From: an uncultured Bacteroidota bacterium | GTDB taxonomy: Bacteria; Bacteroidota; Bacteroidia; Bacteroidales; F082 | DNA: 38,180 nt | Assembly (NCBI GenBank): GCA_937912115.1 | Contig: CALDOI010000117.1 | Location: 1-38,180 of the forward strand | Direction: 5' to 3' | Shown: positions 24,972 through 32,864 of the stretch, piece by piece | Numbering within the stretch: the stretch's first letter is position 1 | Layout of the letters: every line of letters starts with the position of its first letter | The notes under the pieces: model-generated | The model's database searches: none | Told to the model about the DNA's origin: nothing | Seen by the model: only the letters and a program-made list of their open reading frames with translations | Translations under genes and position numbers: made by a program

Positions 24972-25457
24972 ATGTCCAAAAAAAACAAAATACTTAATCT
25001 TACAAGCAGTCCTTGGAAGATGAAGTTTTATATGCTGATGAATCTTCCAATGGCATTTATTGCCGGATTAAAACTTCTTAATATTACTCATCAAAGTGCA
25101 TCTGTAAGTGTACCATATAATTTCATTAATAAGAATCCTTTTCGATCAATGTATTTTGCAGTTCAAAGTATGGCAGCCGAGCTTTCATCTGGGATACTGG
25201 CACTTAGTGAAGTTAGCCAGGCAGAAGTCCCAGTATCGATGCTAGTACTAAATATGAAGGCATCTTTCACAAAAAAAGCACGATCAAAAACAGTTTTTAT
25301 ATGTGAGGATGGTGAGCTTATAAAGGCTGCTATTACAAAAAGTATCTCCACAAAAGAAGGCCAAATAGTTGATGTTGTTTCGGTTGGTACTGATAAAAAT
25401 GGAGAAAAAATAGCAGAATTTGTATTTACCTGGACTTTTAAACCAAAAAATTTGTAA
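24972..25457 (+). CDS. DUF4442 hotdog-fold protein (putative acyl-CoA thioesterase)
   Basis: The 161-residue protein matches the DUF4442 group of the hotdog superfamily. It shows the segment YNFINKNPFRSMYFAVQSMAAELSSG, where the Asn and the Ala-Glu-Leu-Ser helix correspond to the catalytic region of PaaI-type thioesterases. The central helix is followed by strands such as VSMLVLNMKASFTKKARSKT. Related proteins hydrolyse or bind acyl-CoA thioesters. In this operon it could release stalled acyl-CoA and free CoA, but no substrate evidence exists in the sequence. It sits between fadE (114 bp, with a hairpin) and the acyl-CoA ligase gene (46 bp to its ATG). Confidence 0.75.
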   Translation: MSKKNKILNLTSSPWKMKFYMLMNLPMAFIAGLKLLNITHQSASVSVPYNFINKNPFRSMYFAVQSMAAELSSGILALSEVSQAEVPVSMLVLNMKASFTKKARSKTVFICEDGELIKAAITKSISTKEGQIVDVVSVGTDKNGEKIAEFVFTWTFKPKNL

Positions 25458-25503
25458 TATTGGGTGAACATTTTTTAACATTTCGAAACAAATCTTGAAT
25501 ACT

Positions 25504-27309
25504 ATGAAAGTTACCAGAACATTCGACCTTGTGGATCATTTAATGGACGGGCTTCAGCGTGATGATGCACTAACTGTGAAAAGAAATGGAAAGTGGGAGA
25601 AGTTTAGTACCCGCCAATACAAAGAGTTTGCAGATAATTTTAGCTATGGACTGCTTGCATTGGGGTATAAAAAGGGTGATAAAATTCTTACTATCTCAAA
25701 TAACAGACCCGAGTGGAATTTTATGGATATGGGAATGAGCCAGGTTGGAGTTGTTCATGTTCCTGTATACGCTAACCTTGGGTCCGATGAGTATAATCAT
25801 ATACTAACCCATTCAGATGCTCGAATGATTATCGTTTCGCATCATGATTTTTATCTAAAGATTAAACAACCCGCCCGAGAAGCCAAGAATATTGAAAAAA
25901 TATATTCATTCGATCCTGTTAATAAAGTAGATTCTTGGATAGAAATTATTGAGCTTGGTAAAAAAAATGCCGTGAAGTTTAAGGATGAATTAATCAAAAT
26001 AAAAGAAAGTATTAATGAGGATGATCTGTTGTCGATTATCTATACTTCAGGAACAACTGGATTGTCGAAGGGAGTAATGCTTAGCCATAAAAACTTTATA
26101 TCAAATGTAGAAGGTTGCATCGAAAGATTACCTGTTGCTTCCGATGGTAAATTCATCAGTTTTCTACCATTATGCCATGTTTTCGAAAGAATGGTAAATT
26201 ATCTGCTTCACTTGCGTGGAGTAGCTGTATACTATGCTGAAAGTATTGATACTCTTGGTGATAATATCAGAGAAGTAAATCCTGAGGGATTTGCAGCGGT
26301 TCCCAGAGTAATTGAAAAACTTTTCGATAAGATATTACTAAAGGGGAAAGAGTTAAAGGGAATTAAAAAGGGATTGTTCTTTTGGGCTGTAAATCTAGGG
26401 CTTAAATACGAATTAAATAACGTAAACGGGTGGTGGTATGCATTTCAACTTAAATTAGCCAATAAACTAATATTTAGTAAGTGGCGTGAAGCTCTTGGCG
26501 GAAATGTAGAAGTAATCGTATCGGGAGGAGCACCACTTCAGGCCAGATTAGCCCGAATTTTTACTGCAGCAAAATTAACAGTTCAGGAAGGTTACGGGCT
26601 TACCGAAACATCTCCGGTAATTGCAGTAAACAAAAATGAATATCCCTATCTAAAATTTGGTACTGTTGGGCCGTTGGTTGAGAATATCGAGGTTAAAATA
26701 GCTGATGATGGTGAGATTTTGATGAAGGGACCAAGCCTGATGTTAGGTTACTATAAAGATAAAGAAAAGACCGACGAGGCCATCGATAAAGATGGCTGGT
26801 TTCATACAGGCGATATTGGTGAGATACAGGACCATAATATATTGAAAATTACAGATCGGAAGAAAGAAATCTTTAAATTATCAACCGGTAAATATGTTGC
26901 ACCACAAGTGGTTGAAAACAGATTTAAGGAGTCAGCGTTCATTGAGCAATTAATGGTTGTGGGAGCCGGTGAAAAATATGCTGCTGCAATTATCTGCCCG
27001 GCATTTCATTTTGTTCATGGATGGTGTTTTAAACATGGTGTGAAGTTTCAAGACAATATTGATCTAATTGAAAATCCTAAGGTTATTGCCAGATTCCAAA
27101 AAGAAGTTGATAAAATTAATCAGGAACTTGGCAACCATCGTCAACTTAAAAAGTTTGAACTCACTTGTCAGGAATGGACACCAGAATCAGGAGAACTTTC
27201 ACCTACCTTGAAGGTAAAGCGCAAATACCTAAAAGAGAAATATAAAGTTAAATTGGATCGACTATATGGTTATACCGATGATAAAGGACACATTGTTACT
27301 GAGGGATAG
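25504..27309 (+). CDS. Long-chain fatty acid-CoA ligase (AMP-forming), copy 1
   Basis: From ATG 25504 the protein has 601 residues. The open frame extends three codons further to a TTG, but the ATG fits the family start MKVTRTFDLVDHL. The P-loop motif IIYTSGTTGLSKGVMLSH, the motif VQEGYGLTETSP, and GWFHTGDIGEIQDHNILKITDRKKEIFKLSTGKYVAP are those of long-chain acyl-CoA synthetases of the FadD15/Faa type. It adenylates a fatty acid and then forms the CoA thioester, feeding the fad enzymes encoded upstream. A second, clearly related ligase lies at 34463-36244. Repeats follow its stop codon before the EMO gene. Confidence 0.93.
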   Translation: MKVTRTFDLVDHLMDGLQRDDALTVKRNGKWEKFSTRQYKEFADNFSYGLLALGYKKGDKILTISNNRPEWNFMDMGMSQVGVVHVPVYANLGSDEYNHILTHSDARMIIVSHHDFYLKIKQPAREAKNIEKIYSFDPVNKVDSWIEIIELGKKNAVKFKDELIKIKESINEDDLLSIIYTSGTTGLSKGVMLSHKNFISNVEGCIERLPVASDGKFISFLPLCHVFERMVNYLLHLRGVAVYYAESIDTLGDNIREVNPEGFAAVPRVIEKLFDKILLKGKELKGIKKGLFFWAVNLGLKYELNNVNGWWYAFQLKLANKLIFSKWREALGGNVEVIVSGGAPLQARLARIFTAAKLTVQEGYGLTETSPVIAVNKNEYPYLKFGTVGPLVENIEVKIADDGEILMKGPSLMLGYYKDKEKTDEAIDKDGWFHTGDIGEIQDHNILKITDRKKEIFKLSTGKYVAPQVVENRFKESAFIEQLMVVGAGEKYAAAIICPAFHFVHGWCFKHGVKFQDNIDLIENPKVIARFQKEVDKINQELGNHRQLKKFELTCQEWTPESGELSPTLKVKRKYLKEKYKVKLDRLYGYTDDKGHIVTEG

Positions 27310-27316
27310 ATTTTTG

Positions 27317-27412
27317 GTCATTGGTAATTAGTCATTGGTAATTAGTCATTGGTGATTAGTATTTATTTCAAGACCAATTATCTAATAAACCAATTAACCA
27401 ATTACTAATTAC
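27317..27412. repeat. Tandem 14-bp repeat with inverted counterpart between the ligase and EMO genes
   Basis: GTCATTGGTAATTA occurs three times in a row at 27317-27358, the last copy with one change. A right arm ACCAATTACTAATTAC at 27397-27412 is an inverted copy of 27324-27339 with one mismatch. A long imperfect hairpin is possible. The gap of 168 bp holds no gene. Confidence 0.7.
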
Positions 27413-27477
27413 TCAATAGTATAGTTTCTTAACATATTAATTAATAATCTTGTATTTGGATTTTAAACTACTCCATC

Positions 27478-29544
27478 ATGATAAAGCAAATCATTTTTTT
27501 AATCGTTGTATTAATTACTTTAGGCGTATTTATCTATTCTAGCTTAAAATATTTCAAGTATTTTAAGTTCACCAAAAAGAAACCAATTGGAGATTTTGGT
27601 AAACGAATATGGATAACCATAAAGGTAGCACTTTTCCAGGAAAAAATACTTCGGCGCCCGATTATTGGATTAATGCATGCATTGGTTTGGTGGGGATTTA
27701 TTTTGATACTTTTTGGTAGTATAGAGATGATTCTTGATGGCCTGTTTAGGACAGAAAGAGTTTTTGTTTTTCTTGGACCAGTGTACGATATCATAATGGC
27801 CGCAGGAGATATATCCGCCTTCGTAATCGCCTTATTGATACTTGCATTTTTGTTTCGCCGATTGTTTATGCACATTAAACGGTTCTATGGTCCGGAAATG
27901 AAAAAGGTGTCAAAAATGGATGCCAATTTTGCCTTAACAATAATCTTTATACTAATGATAACCCTCATGGGGATGAATACTTACTACATACTTTGGTGTT
28001 ATTCAACGGGTGAGATGGTGCATGGGAGCTACCCCATTAGTAATATTATTGCGGGATTCGTTGATGGGATTCCTGCTGAGCAATTGTGGATGGGTTATCA
28101 GATTAACTGGTGGGCTCATATTGTATGGATATTTATATTTGCGAACATACTTCCGTATTCAAAGCATTTTCACGTTTTTATGTCGGTACCAAATGTTTTT
28201 ATAAGCAACCTCACTCCTGTTGGTTATGCCGACAATATGGAGGAAATTACAAAAGAAGTTAAACTGATGATGGATCCCGATGCTGCTTTCGCTGATGTGC
28301 CGGAAGATGAGGATGATCCCAATAGGTTTGGGGTTAAGGATGTTGAAGATCTAAATTGGATAAACTATTTTAATTCATTGGCCTGTACCGAGTGCGGCAG
28401 ATGTACTTCGGTATGTCCGGCAAATATTACAGGTAAGCTGCTATCTCCACGTAAAATAATGATGGATACTCGTGCCCGTATGAAGCAAAAAGGTCCGGGA
28501 TTAGTTAAAGATGGGAGAAGTTTCGATGATGGTAATTCACTGCTCGGTACATTTATAACCGAAGAAGAACTTTGGGCATGTACCCAATGTAATGCCTGTG
28601 TTCAAGAATGTCCTGTTAACATCAATCAGGCATCACTTATTTTGGATATGCGTCGATATCTTGTTATGGAAGAGTCGAAAGCCCCGACAGGGTTGAATAC
28701 TGTATTCTCGAATATCGAAAACAATGGTGCTCCATGGCAATTTTCACCTGAAGATAGGATGCTATGGGCGGAAGGTCTTGATGTTCCCCTAATAACAGAT
28801 GGTATAAAACCTGAATATCTTTTCTGGGTTGGGTCAGCAGGAGCATTCGACGACAGGTATAAAAAGGTAACACGTGAGTTTGTGAAAATTCTGAATCATC
28901 TGAAAATAGATTATGCAGTTCTTGGTGTTGAAGAAACTGACAGTGGCGATGTTGCCCGTCGTGCCGGAAACGAAATGTTATTCCAAATGCAGGCAATGAT
29001 GAACATCGAAGTTCTTAATGGGTATGAAGTTAAAAATATCATAACCTGCGATCCCCACGATTTCAATACGTTAAAAAATGAATATCCCGACTATGGTGGA
29101 AATTATAACGTTATTCATCATTCGCAATTTTTACAACAACAAATTGCTACAGGTACACTAAGTATTGATGGAAAAGAATTTGCCGGTAAAAAGATTACTT
29201 TCCATGACCCTTGTTATCTTGGCAGAGCGAATGGTGAGTATGATGCTCCACGTTCAGTACTGGATTCCTTGCCATCGTTAAATGTAGAAATGCCGAGGAA
29301 TAAAAGTTTTGCTCTTTGTTGTGGTGCTGGTGGTGGACAAATGTTCAAAGAAGCCGAGAAAGGTGATAAAGAGGTCTTCATCGAAAGAACTGAAGATGCT
29401 TTAAGTACAGGATGTGATATTATTGCAACAGCCTGCCCATTTTGTATGGTTATGATGACCGATGGCCTCAAATATAAAAACAAAGAAGAAGATATTAAGA
29501 ATTACGACATTGCTGAGCTTGTGAGCTTGAGCATAGGATTGTAA
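27478..29544 (+). CDS. Membrane heme/FeS oxidoreductase of the ETF:menaquinone oxidoreductase (EMO) type
   Basis: The 688-residue protein begins with a membrane region of about six helices (residues 1-250), like a NarI-type cytochrome b with several helix histidines (for example MHALVWWGF and WAHIVWIF). A dicluster ferredoxin part follows, with CTECGRCTSVCP from Cys303 and CTQCNACVQECP from Cys368. Two CCG domains end it, with Cys579, the Cys614-Cys615-Gly motif and CPFC from Cys653. This domain order is that of the DUF224-type oxidoreductases shown to carry electrons from ETF to menaquinone in fatty-acid-oxidising anaerobes. Its place at the end of the fad operon supports the same role here, taking electrons from FadE through ETF to the quinone pool. 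Annotation as heterodisulfide reductase or glycolate oxidase subunit would be misleading. It converges on the next gene with an 8-bp gap. Confidence 0.85.
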   Translation: MIKQIIFLIVVLITLGVFIYSSLKYFKYFKFTKKKPIGDFGKRIWITIKVALFQEKILRRPIIGLMHALVWWGFILILFGSIEMILDGLFRTERVFVFLGPVYDIIMAAGDISAFVIALLILAFLFRRLFMHIKRFYGPEMKKVSKMDANFALTIIFILMITLMGMNTYYILWCYSTGEMVHGSYPISNIIAGFVDGIPAEQLWMGYQINWWAHIVWIFIFANILPYSKHFHVFMSVPNVFISNLTPVGYADNMEEITKEVKLMMDPDAAFADVPEDEDDPNRFGVKDVEDLNWINYFNSLACTECGRCTSVCPANITGKLLSPRKIMMDTRARMKQKGPGLVKDGRSFDDGNSLLGTFITEEELWACTQCNACVQECPVNINQASLILDMRRYLVMEESKAPTGLNTVFSNIENNGAPWQFSPEDRMLWAEGLDVPLITDGIKPEYLFWVGSAGAFDDRYKKVTREFVKILNHLKIDYAVLGVEETDSGDVARRAGNEMLFQMQAMMNIEVLNGYEVKNIITCDPHDFNTLKNEYPDYGGNYNVIHHSQFLQQQIATGTLSIDGKEFAGKKITFHDPCYLGRANGEYDAPRSVLDSLPSLNVEMPRNKSFALCCGAGGGQMFKEAEKGDKEVFIERTEDALSTGCDIIATACPFCMVMMTDGLKYKNKEEDIKNYDIAELVSLSIGL

Positions 29545-29552
29545 GGAAATGA

Positions 29553-30191
29553 TTAATAGCTATTCTGAGATTTTGATTCAATTTTATGTTGTGCGAATTT
29601 TAGCAGAGGAATTAGAAAGTATATATAAGAAGATTGCTCAGGAATAATGAATGATGATATTGATGCAATCACAGTTACCATTATAAATATTAGGGTACTT
29701 ATTTTACCTGTTTTTGCTAAATTAGCTGGGAAATCATCCTTTGTAAGCCTATTATTTTTAGTGGCATAACTCCAATTTATTAAAAATAGCAAGGCAATTA
29801 TTAACATGTTAATATTGAAATAAAGATCAGCCATCCAATCTAAAGGGAAATCACTTTTTAAGCTAGTAGAGTAGGGGACTAAACAGATGAAGCCAAGAAT
29901 AAAAATATTAATCCAAATATGTAGTCCATTGGTTTTGCGTAGATAAACGTTCTGTCTATGATTTATGGTCCAAAACAGTGCAAGTAATATAAAACTCATA
30001 CCATATGCAAATAGCTGATCACTTTGTCCCAATATTGCATTGTGTAATTTAACTCCGGTCATATCTCGTGAAATAGTAGGAATATCAATTGCCAATACCA
30101 ATATTGTCATTGCAATAGCAAATATGCCATCAGTTAATGCATCAAGTCTTTGTATGCTTATTCCATCTGATTTAAAAATTTTATTATTCAT
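29553..30191 (-). CDS. TMEM175-family (DUF1211) potassium-channel-like protein
   Basis: From ATG 30191 the protein has 212 residues and six hydrophobic helices, the size of bacterial TMEM175 channels. Helix 1 carries the family signature in the form RLDALTDGIFAIAMTILVL, where RxxxFSDG has become RxxxLTDG. These tetrameric channels conduct K+ through a constriction of hydrophobic residues in helix 1. The open frame extends 21 codons upstream to a TTG at 30254, with another ATG at 30233, but the extra segment has no family counterpart, so the internal ATG is preferred. It is monocistronic and converges with the EMO gene at 8 bp. Confidence 0.8.
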   Translation of the reverse strand: MNNKIFKSDGISIQRLDALTDGIFAIAMTILVLAIDIPTISRDMTGVKLHNAILGQSDQLFAYGMSFILLALFWTINHRQNVYLRKTNGLHIWINIFILGFICLVPYSTSLKSDFPLDWMADLYFNINMLIIALLFLINWSYATKNNRLTKDDFPANLAKTGKISTLIFIMVTVIASISSFIIPEQSSYIYFLIPLLKFAQHKIESKSQNSY

Positions 30192-30314
30192 CCGTAGGTT
30201 TTTTACAAATATAGCAAAATCAAAATCTACCATAAAACTGAATTGTTTGATCAAATTCAGATTATTAGTATTATGAGTTTGTACTGAATAAGGTTTAGTA
30301 TGAGCCGTGTACGA

Positions 30315-30400
30315 GTCAGGTAGGCAAGGTACTATGAGAGGGATAAAGATAGAATTATTTATTTCTATCTTTACCCTACTCGATTGTTTGCCTGTTTGAC
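30315..30400. repeat. Nested inverted repeat (86 bp) downstream of the beta-propeller gene
   Basis: An inner hairpin pairs 30341-30354 with 30363-30376 (GGATAAAGATAGAA type arms, one mismatch, 8-base AT loop). Outer arms 30315-30327 and 30388-30400 pair with about three mismatches. It starts 4 bp after the end of the minus-strand propeller gene, so it could serve as that gene's terminator, or be a small mobile palindrome. There is no long T-run. Confidence 0.6.
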
Positions 30401-30403
30401 AGG

Positions 30404-32506
30404 TTATTTTAGTGTGTTCAGATCGAAGGTAATAATTTTACCATTTTCCATCATAGCCTCGATATCATTGTAACGTCCGAAGTTATTTTTTCCATTGTCG
30501 AGGTTTGGCATCCAGAAAAGCATGTTTGTAAATGGGTCAACAGTATAGCATGGGTTTTCCTTGCTGAATTTCATGCGTATGAAGCCTGCTATTTCACCAT
30601 CAAGTTTAGAAACTACTGCCAATCCGGTACCGCCCTTGTCTTTGTCTTTTGTCATAAGCAGAACATATTTTTTGGTAGCTTTTGAGTTTTTGAAGCGTTT
30701 TGAAATGGCTTTGATATTTCCACTTATGGAGGTCATATTAAGTACTCCCATGGCAGCCATGTTTTGCATATCAACATTCAATTCCTGCTTTGCAACATCC
30801 ATTCCCTGTTCATATTCGGCAACATCTTTGCGGTACTCGATTAAATCGGCATCAACGCCTTTTATCTCTTCATACGATTTATCAAGATCATGCATGCCCT
30901 GACGGGCAGCCTTATCACCAGCCTCAACGGCAGCCACGGTGGCATATGATGCAGCAACCTGGGCCAGGCTTCCAAGAACTTTAAAAGTGGCTCCAAGTAT
31001 GTTGCCTGTCACATTCAGCCATCCCTGCCCCGGAGCAGGATAGTATTTTTCATATACAGTGTTTCCCTCAAAGTCGAATTTTATGAGATTTTGTGCCGAA
31101 TAAAGTACCATCCCATCCTTAAACAGATCCAGTCCATTGGCTTCATCGCCACCTTCAAGTTTTATCTTGCCGGTGTTGAACTGTTTTGCTTCCAGGTTCG
31201 ATTTGTCGAATACATAAATTGTGTTTTTTGCCGAGTTGAAAAAATAAACTTTGCTGCCGGCATCAGCCTTTAACAGATAGTCATCCTTTCCCGTTTTTAA
31301 CTCTTTGTTTACCACAAGTGTTTTTGTTTCATAGTTATAGATATTGGCCCCATGTCTTGATGATATAATTATTCCACCGTTGACTTCCTCAAACTCATAT
31401 GATCCAGGGAATATTTTCAGCGATTTGTCCAGTACCAACACACCGGTTTTCTGGTCAATTATATTGAAGAAATAAGTGTCGGCCATGTATGATTTTGTGA
31501 TAAAGATAATTCCGGCTGAACAAAACACCGACTGGATATAACCACCCTTGAACTCGATCCCATCTTCTCCCCAGTATGTTTTCCCGGTGTTGTAGTCAAC
31601 AAGGTTCAGTTTGTGCTTTTTCATTGCATTGTTGTCACTGGCGGGTATCAGGATCATACCATTTTCCTCAAAAATGAGGTTTTCTACAGGGCCTGTTACC
31701 TTAACCGGTTTTTCCCAGCTAAGTTTACCATCCTTGGCACTAAAGCTCGACATATAACCACCGCTGAACACATAAAGGTTTTTGCCCGACTTGTCGGGAA
31801 ACATCTTTGCAAATTTCACAGTGGCAGTTTTAAAGAAACCTTCCTGATCTCCAAACATTGATGGGTACTCTATGTTCCATCCAATATTACCTTTTGGTTC
31901 GATGTGTATCAACCTGTCGTGCACAGCTATAAAAACCCCACCAACGCCATCGCCAACAGGATCGCACATAAGACCTTTTTTTGCGGGATCTTCTTCAATA
32001 GTCAAAAAGCCACCGGCAATTTCCTTGTCATCATCAAGGTCAAGATCTTGTTTCCAGAGCAGCTTTCCCGAGTCGAGGCCTATCATCCAAAACTGCTCCT
32101 GATCATTCATCTGTGTGTAAACAAGGAAGTTGTTGCCTGCCCGCACAGGGTAAAAAGCTTCGATGTCCGACATACCTAATGTTTTGGAATTGCAAAGCTC
32201 CTTGCCGTTCTCCGGATTAAAAACCAATAAGCCTAAATCAGCGGAACTGTAATAAATATAAGGTGTATTGGGCAGGATTTCGAAAGCCCCGTGATCGAAA
32301 TTCTTTTTCCAAAGGATTTTGCCGGATTCGGCATCAAATGCTACTGTTGTGTTATCCTCTGTACCGCAAATTAAATTACCATTTGGGGCGAAACGATTCC
32401 AGTTAATTCTGGAACTTGCTTCAGCTTCCCATTGTGATTCCATCTGGGCCAGCATCCATGCCGAATTTAATATCAGCATGGCAAAAACAATCATGTTCTT
32501 TTTCAT
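30404..32506 (-). CDS. Secreted PQQ-like beta-propeller protein with helical insertion
   Basis: The 700-residue protein has a signal peptide (MKKNMIVFAMLILNSAWMLAQ). About seven PQQ-type blades follow, seen as repeated 'D.e.GK.lWkk' units such as TVAFDAESGKILWKKNFD, MIGLDSGKLLWKQDLDLD, SFSAKDGKLSWEKPV and LVDYNTGKTYWGEDG. Between residues about 505 and 605 the repeat pattern stops. A hydrophobic, Ala-rich and then charged helical stretch intervenes (around VAASYATVAAVEAGDKAARQ and the Asp/Glu/Lys-rich helix after it) before a last blade-like segment. No catalytic residue set of a PQQ dehydrogenase is recognised; a scaffold or binding role is more likely. Base composition looks more GC-rich than in the flanking genes, which hints at separate origin. 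Function unknown. Confidence 0.8.
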   Translation of the reverse strand: MKKNMIVFAMLILNSAWMLAQMESQWEAEASSRINWNRFAPNGNLICGTEDNTTVAFDAESGKILWKKNFDHGAFEILPNTPYIYYSSADLGLLVFNPENGKELCNSKTLGMSDIEAFYPVRAGNNFLVYTQMNDQEQFWMIGLDSGKLLWKQDLDLDDDKEIAGGFLTIEEDPAKKGLMCDPVGDGVGGVFIAVHDRLIHIEPKGNIGWNIEYPSMFGDQEGFFKTATVKFAKMFPDKSGKNLYVFSGGYMSSFSAKDGKLSWEKPVKVTGPVENLIFEENGMILIPASDNNAMKKHKLNLVDYNTGKTYWGEDGIEFKGGYIQSVFCSAGIIFITKSYMADTYFFNIIDQKTGVLVLDKSLKIFPGSYEFEEVNGGIIISSRHGANIYNYETKTLVVNKELKTGKDDYLLKADAGSKVYFFNSAKNTIYVFDKSNLEAKQFNTGKIKLEGGDEANGLDLFKDGMVLYSAQNLIKFDFEGNTVYEKYYPAPGQGWLNVTGNILGATFKVLGSLAQVAASYATVAAVEAGDKAARQGMHDLDKSYEEIKGVDADLIEYRKDVAEYEQGMDVAKQELNVDMQNMAAMGVLNMTSISGNIKAISKRFKNSKATKKYVLLMTKDKDKGGTGLAVVSKLDGEIAGFIRMKFSKENPCYTVDPFTNMLFWMPNLDNGKNNFGRYNDIEAMMENGKIITFDLNTLK

Positions 32507-32864
32507 CTTTTAATTAATAGGTTTAAAATAATAGTAAATAAATAACTTCTTTATTGCATTTTCAATTTTCAAAATATTAGAAAGGGTGTGCTTGCTATAT
32601 AAATCATTTGATAATTATAACATACAGTAGCACAGGTAGGTAGGTGTAGTATATCTTGAGTGTCGTCCTTTTATGAGGCAGGCCAAAAGTAAGTTATTAA
32701 TTTAATATTTATGTGATTGGTTGTAGGAAAAGTCACCAAAATATCAGTTATTTTTAGAGGGTATTTTGTAAAAACGCAATGACCGAATAATCAAATAATT
32801 ATGTAAACGAAAATGTACGGTGCAGTGTATGGCATTATTTAGGATATTTGCCAATGGTTTACTT
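32507..32864. other. 358-bp divergent gap between the propeller gene and the RdhA-like gene
   Basis: AT-rich sequence with no recognised gene or RNA. It must hold promoters for two divergent genes, but no perfect TAnnTTTG box stands out. The RdhA-like open frame extends back to a GTG at 32820 within this gap. Confidence 0.5.

Noticed and set aside
27317-27358. CRISPR array
   Set aside because: The 14-bp units are directly adjacent with no spacers, and no cas gene is in the window.
27478-29544. Heterodisulfide reductase or glycolate oxidase FeS subunit
   Set aside because: Those lack the N-terminal cytochrome b-like membrane domain fused to the dicluster and CCG domains, and the gene sits in a beta-oxidation operon.
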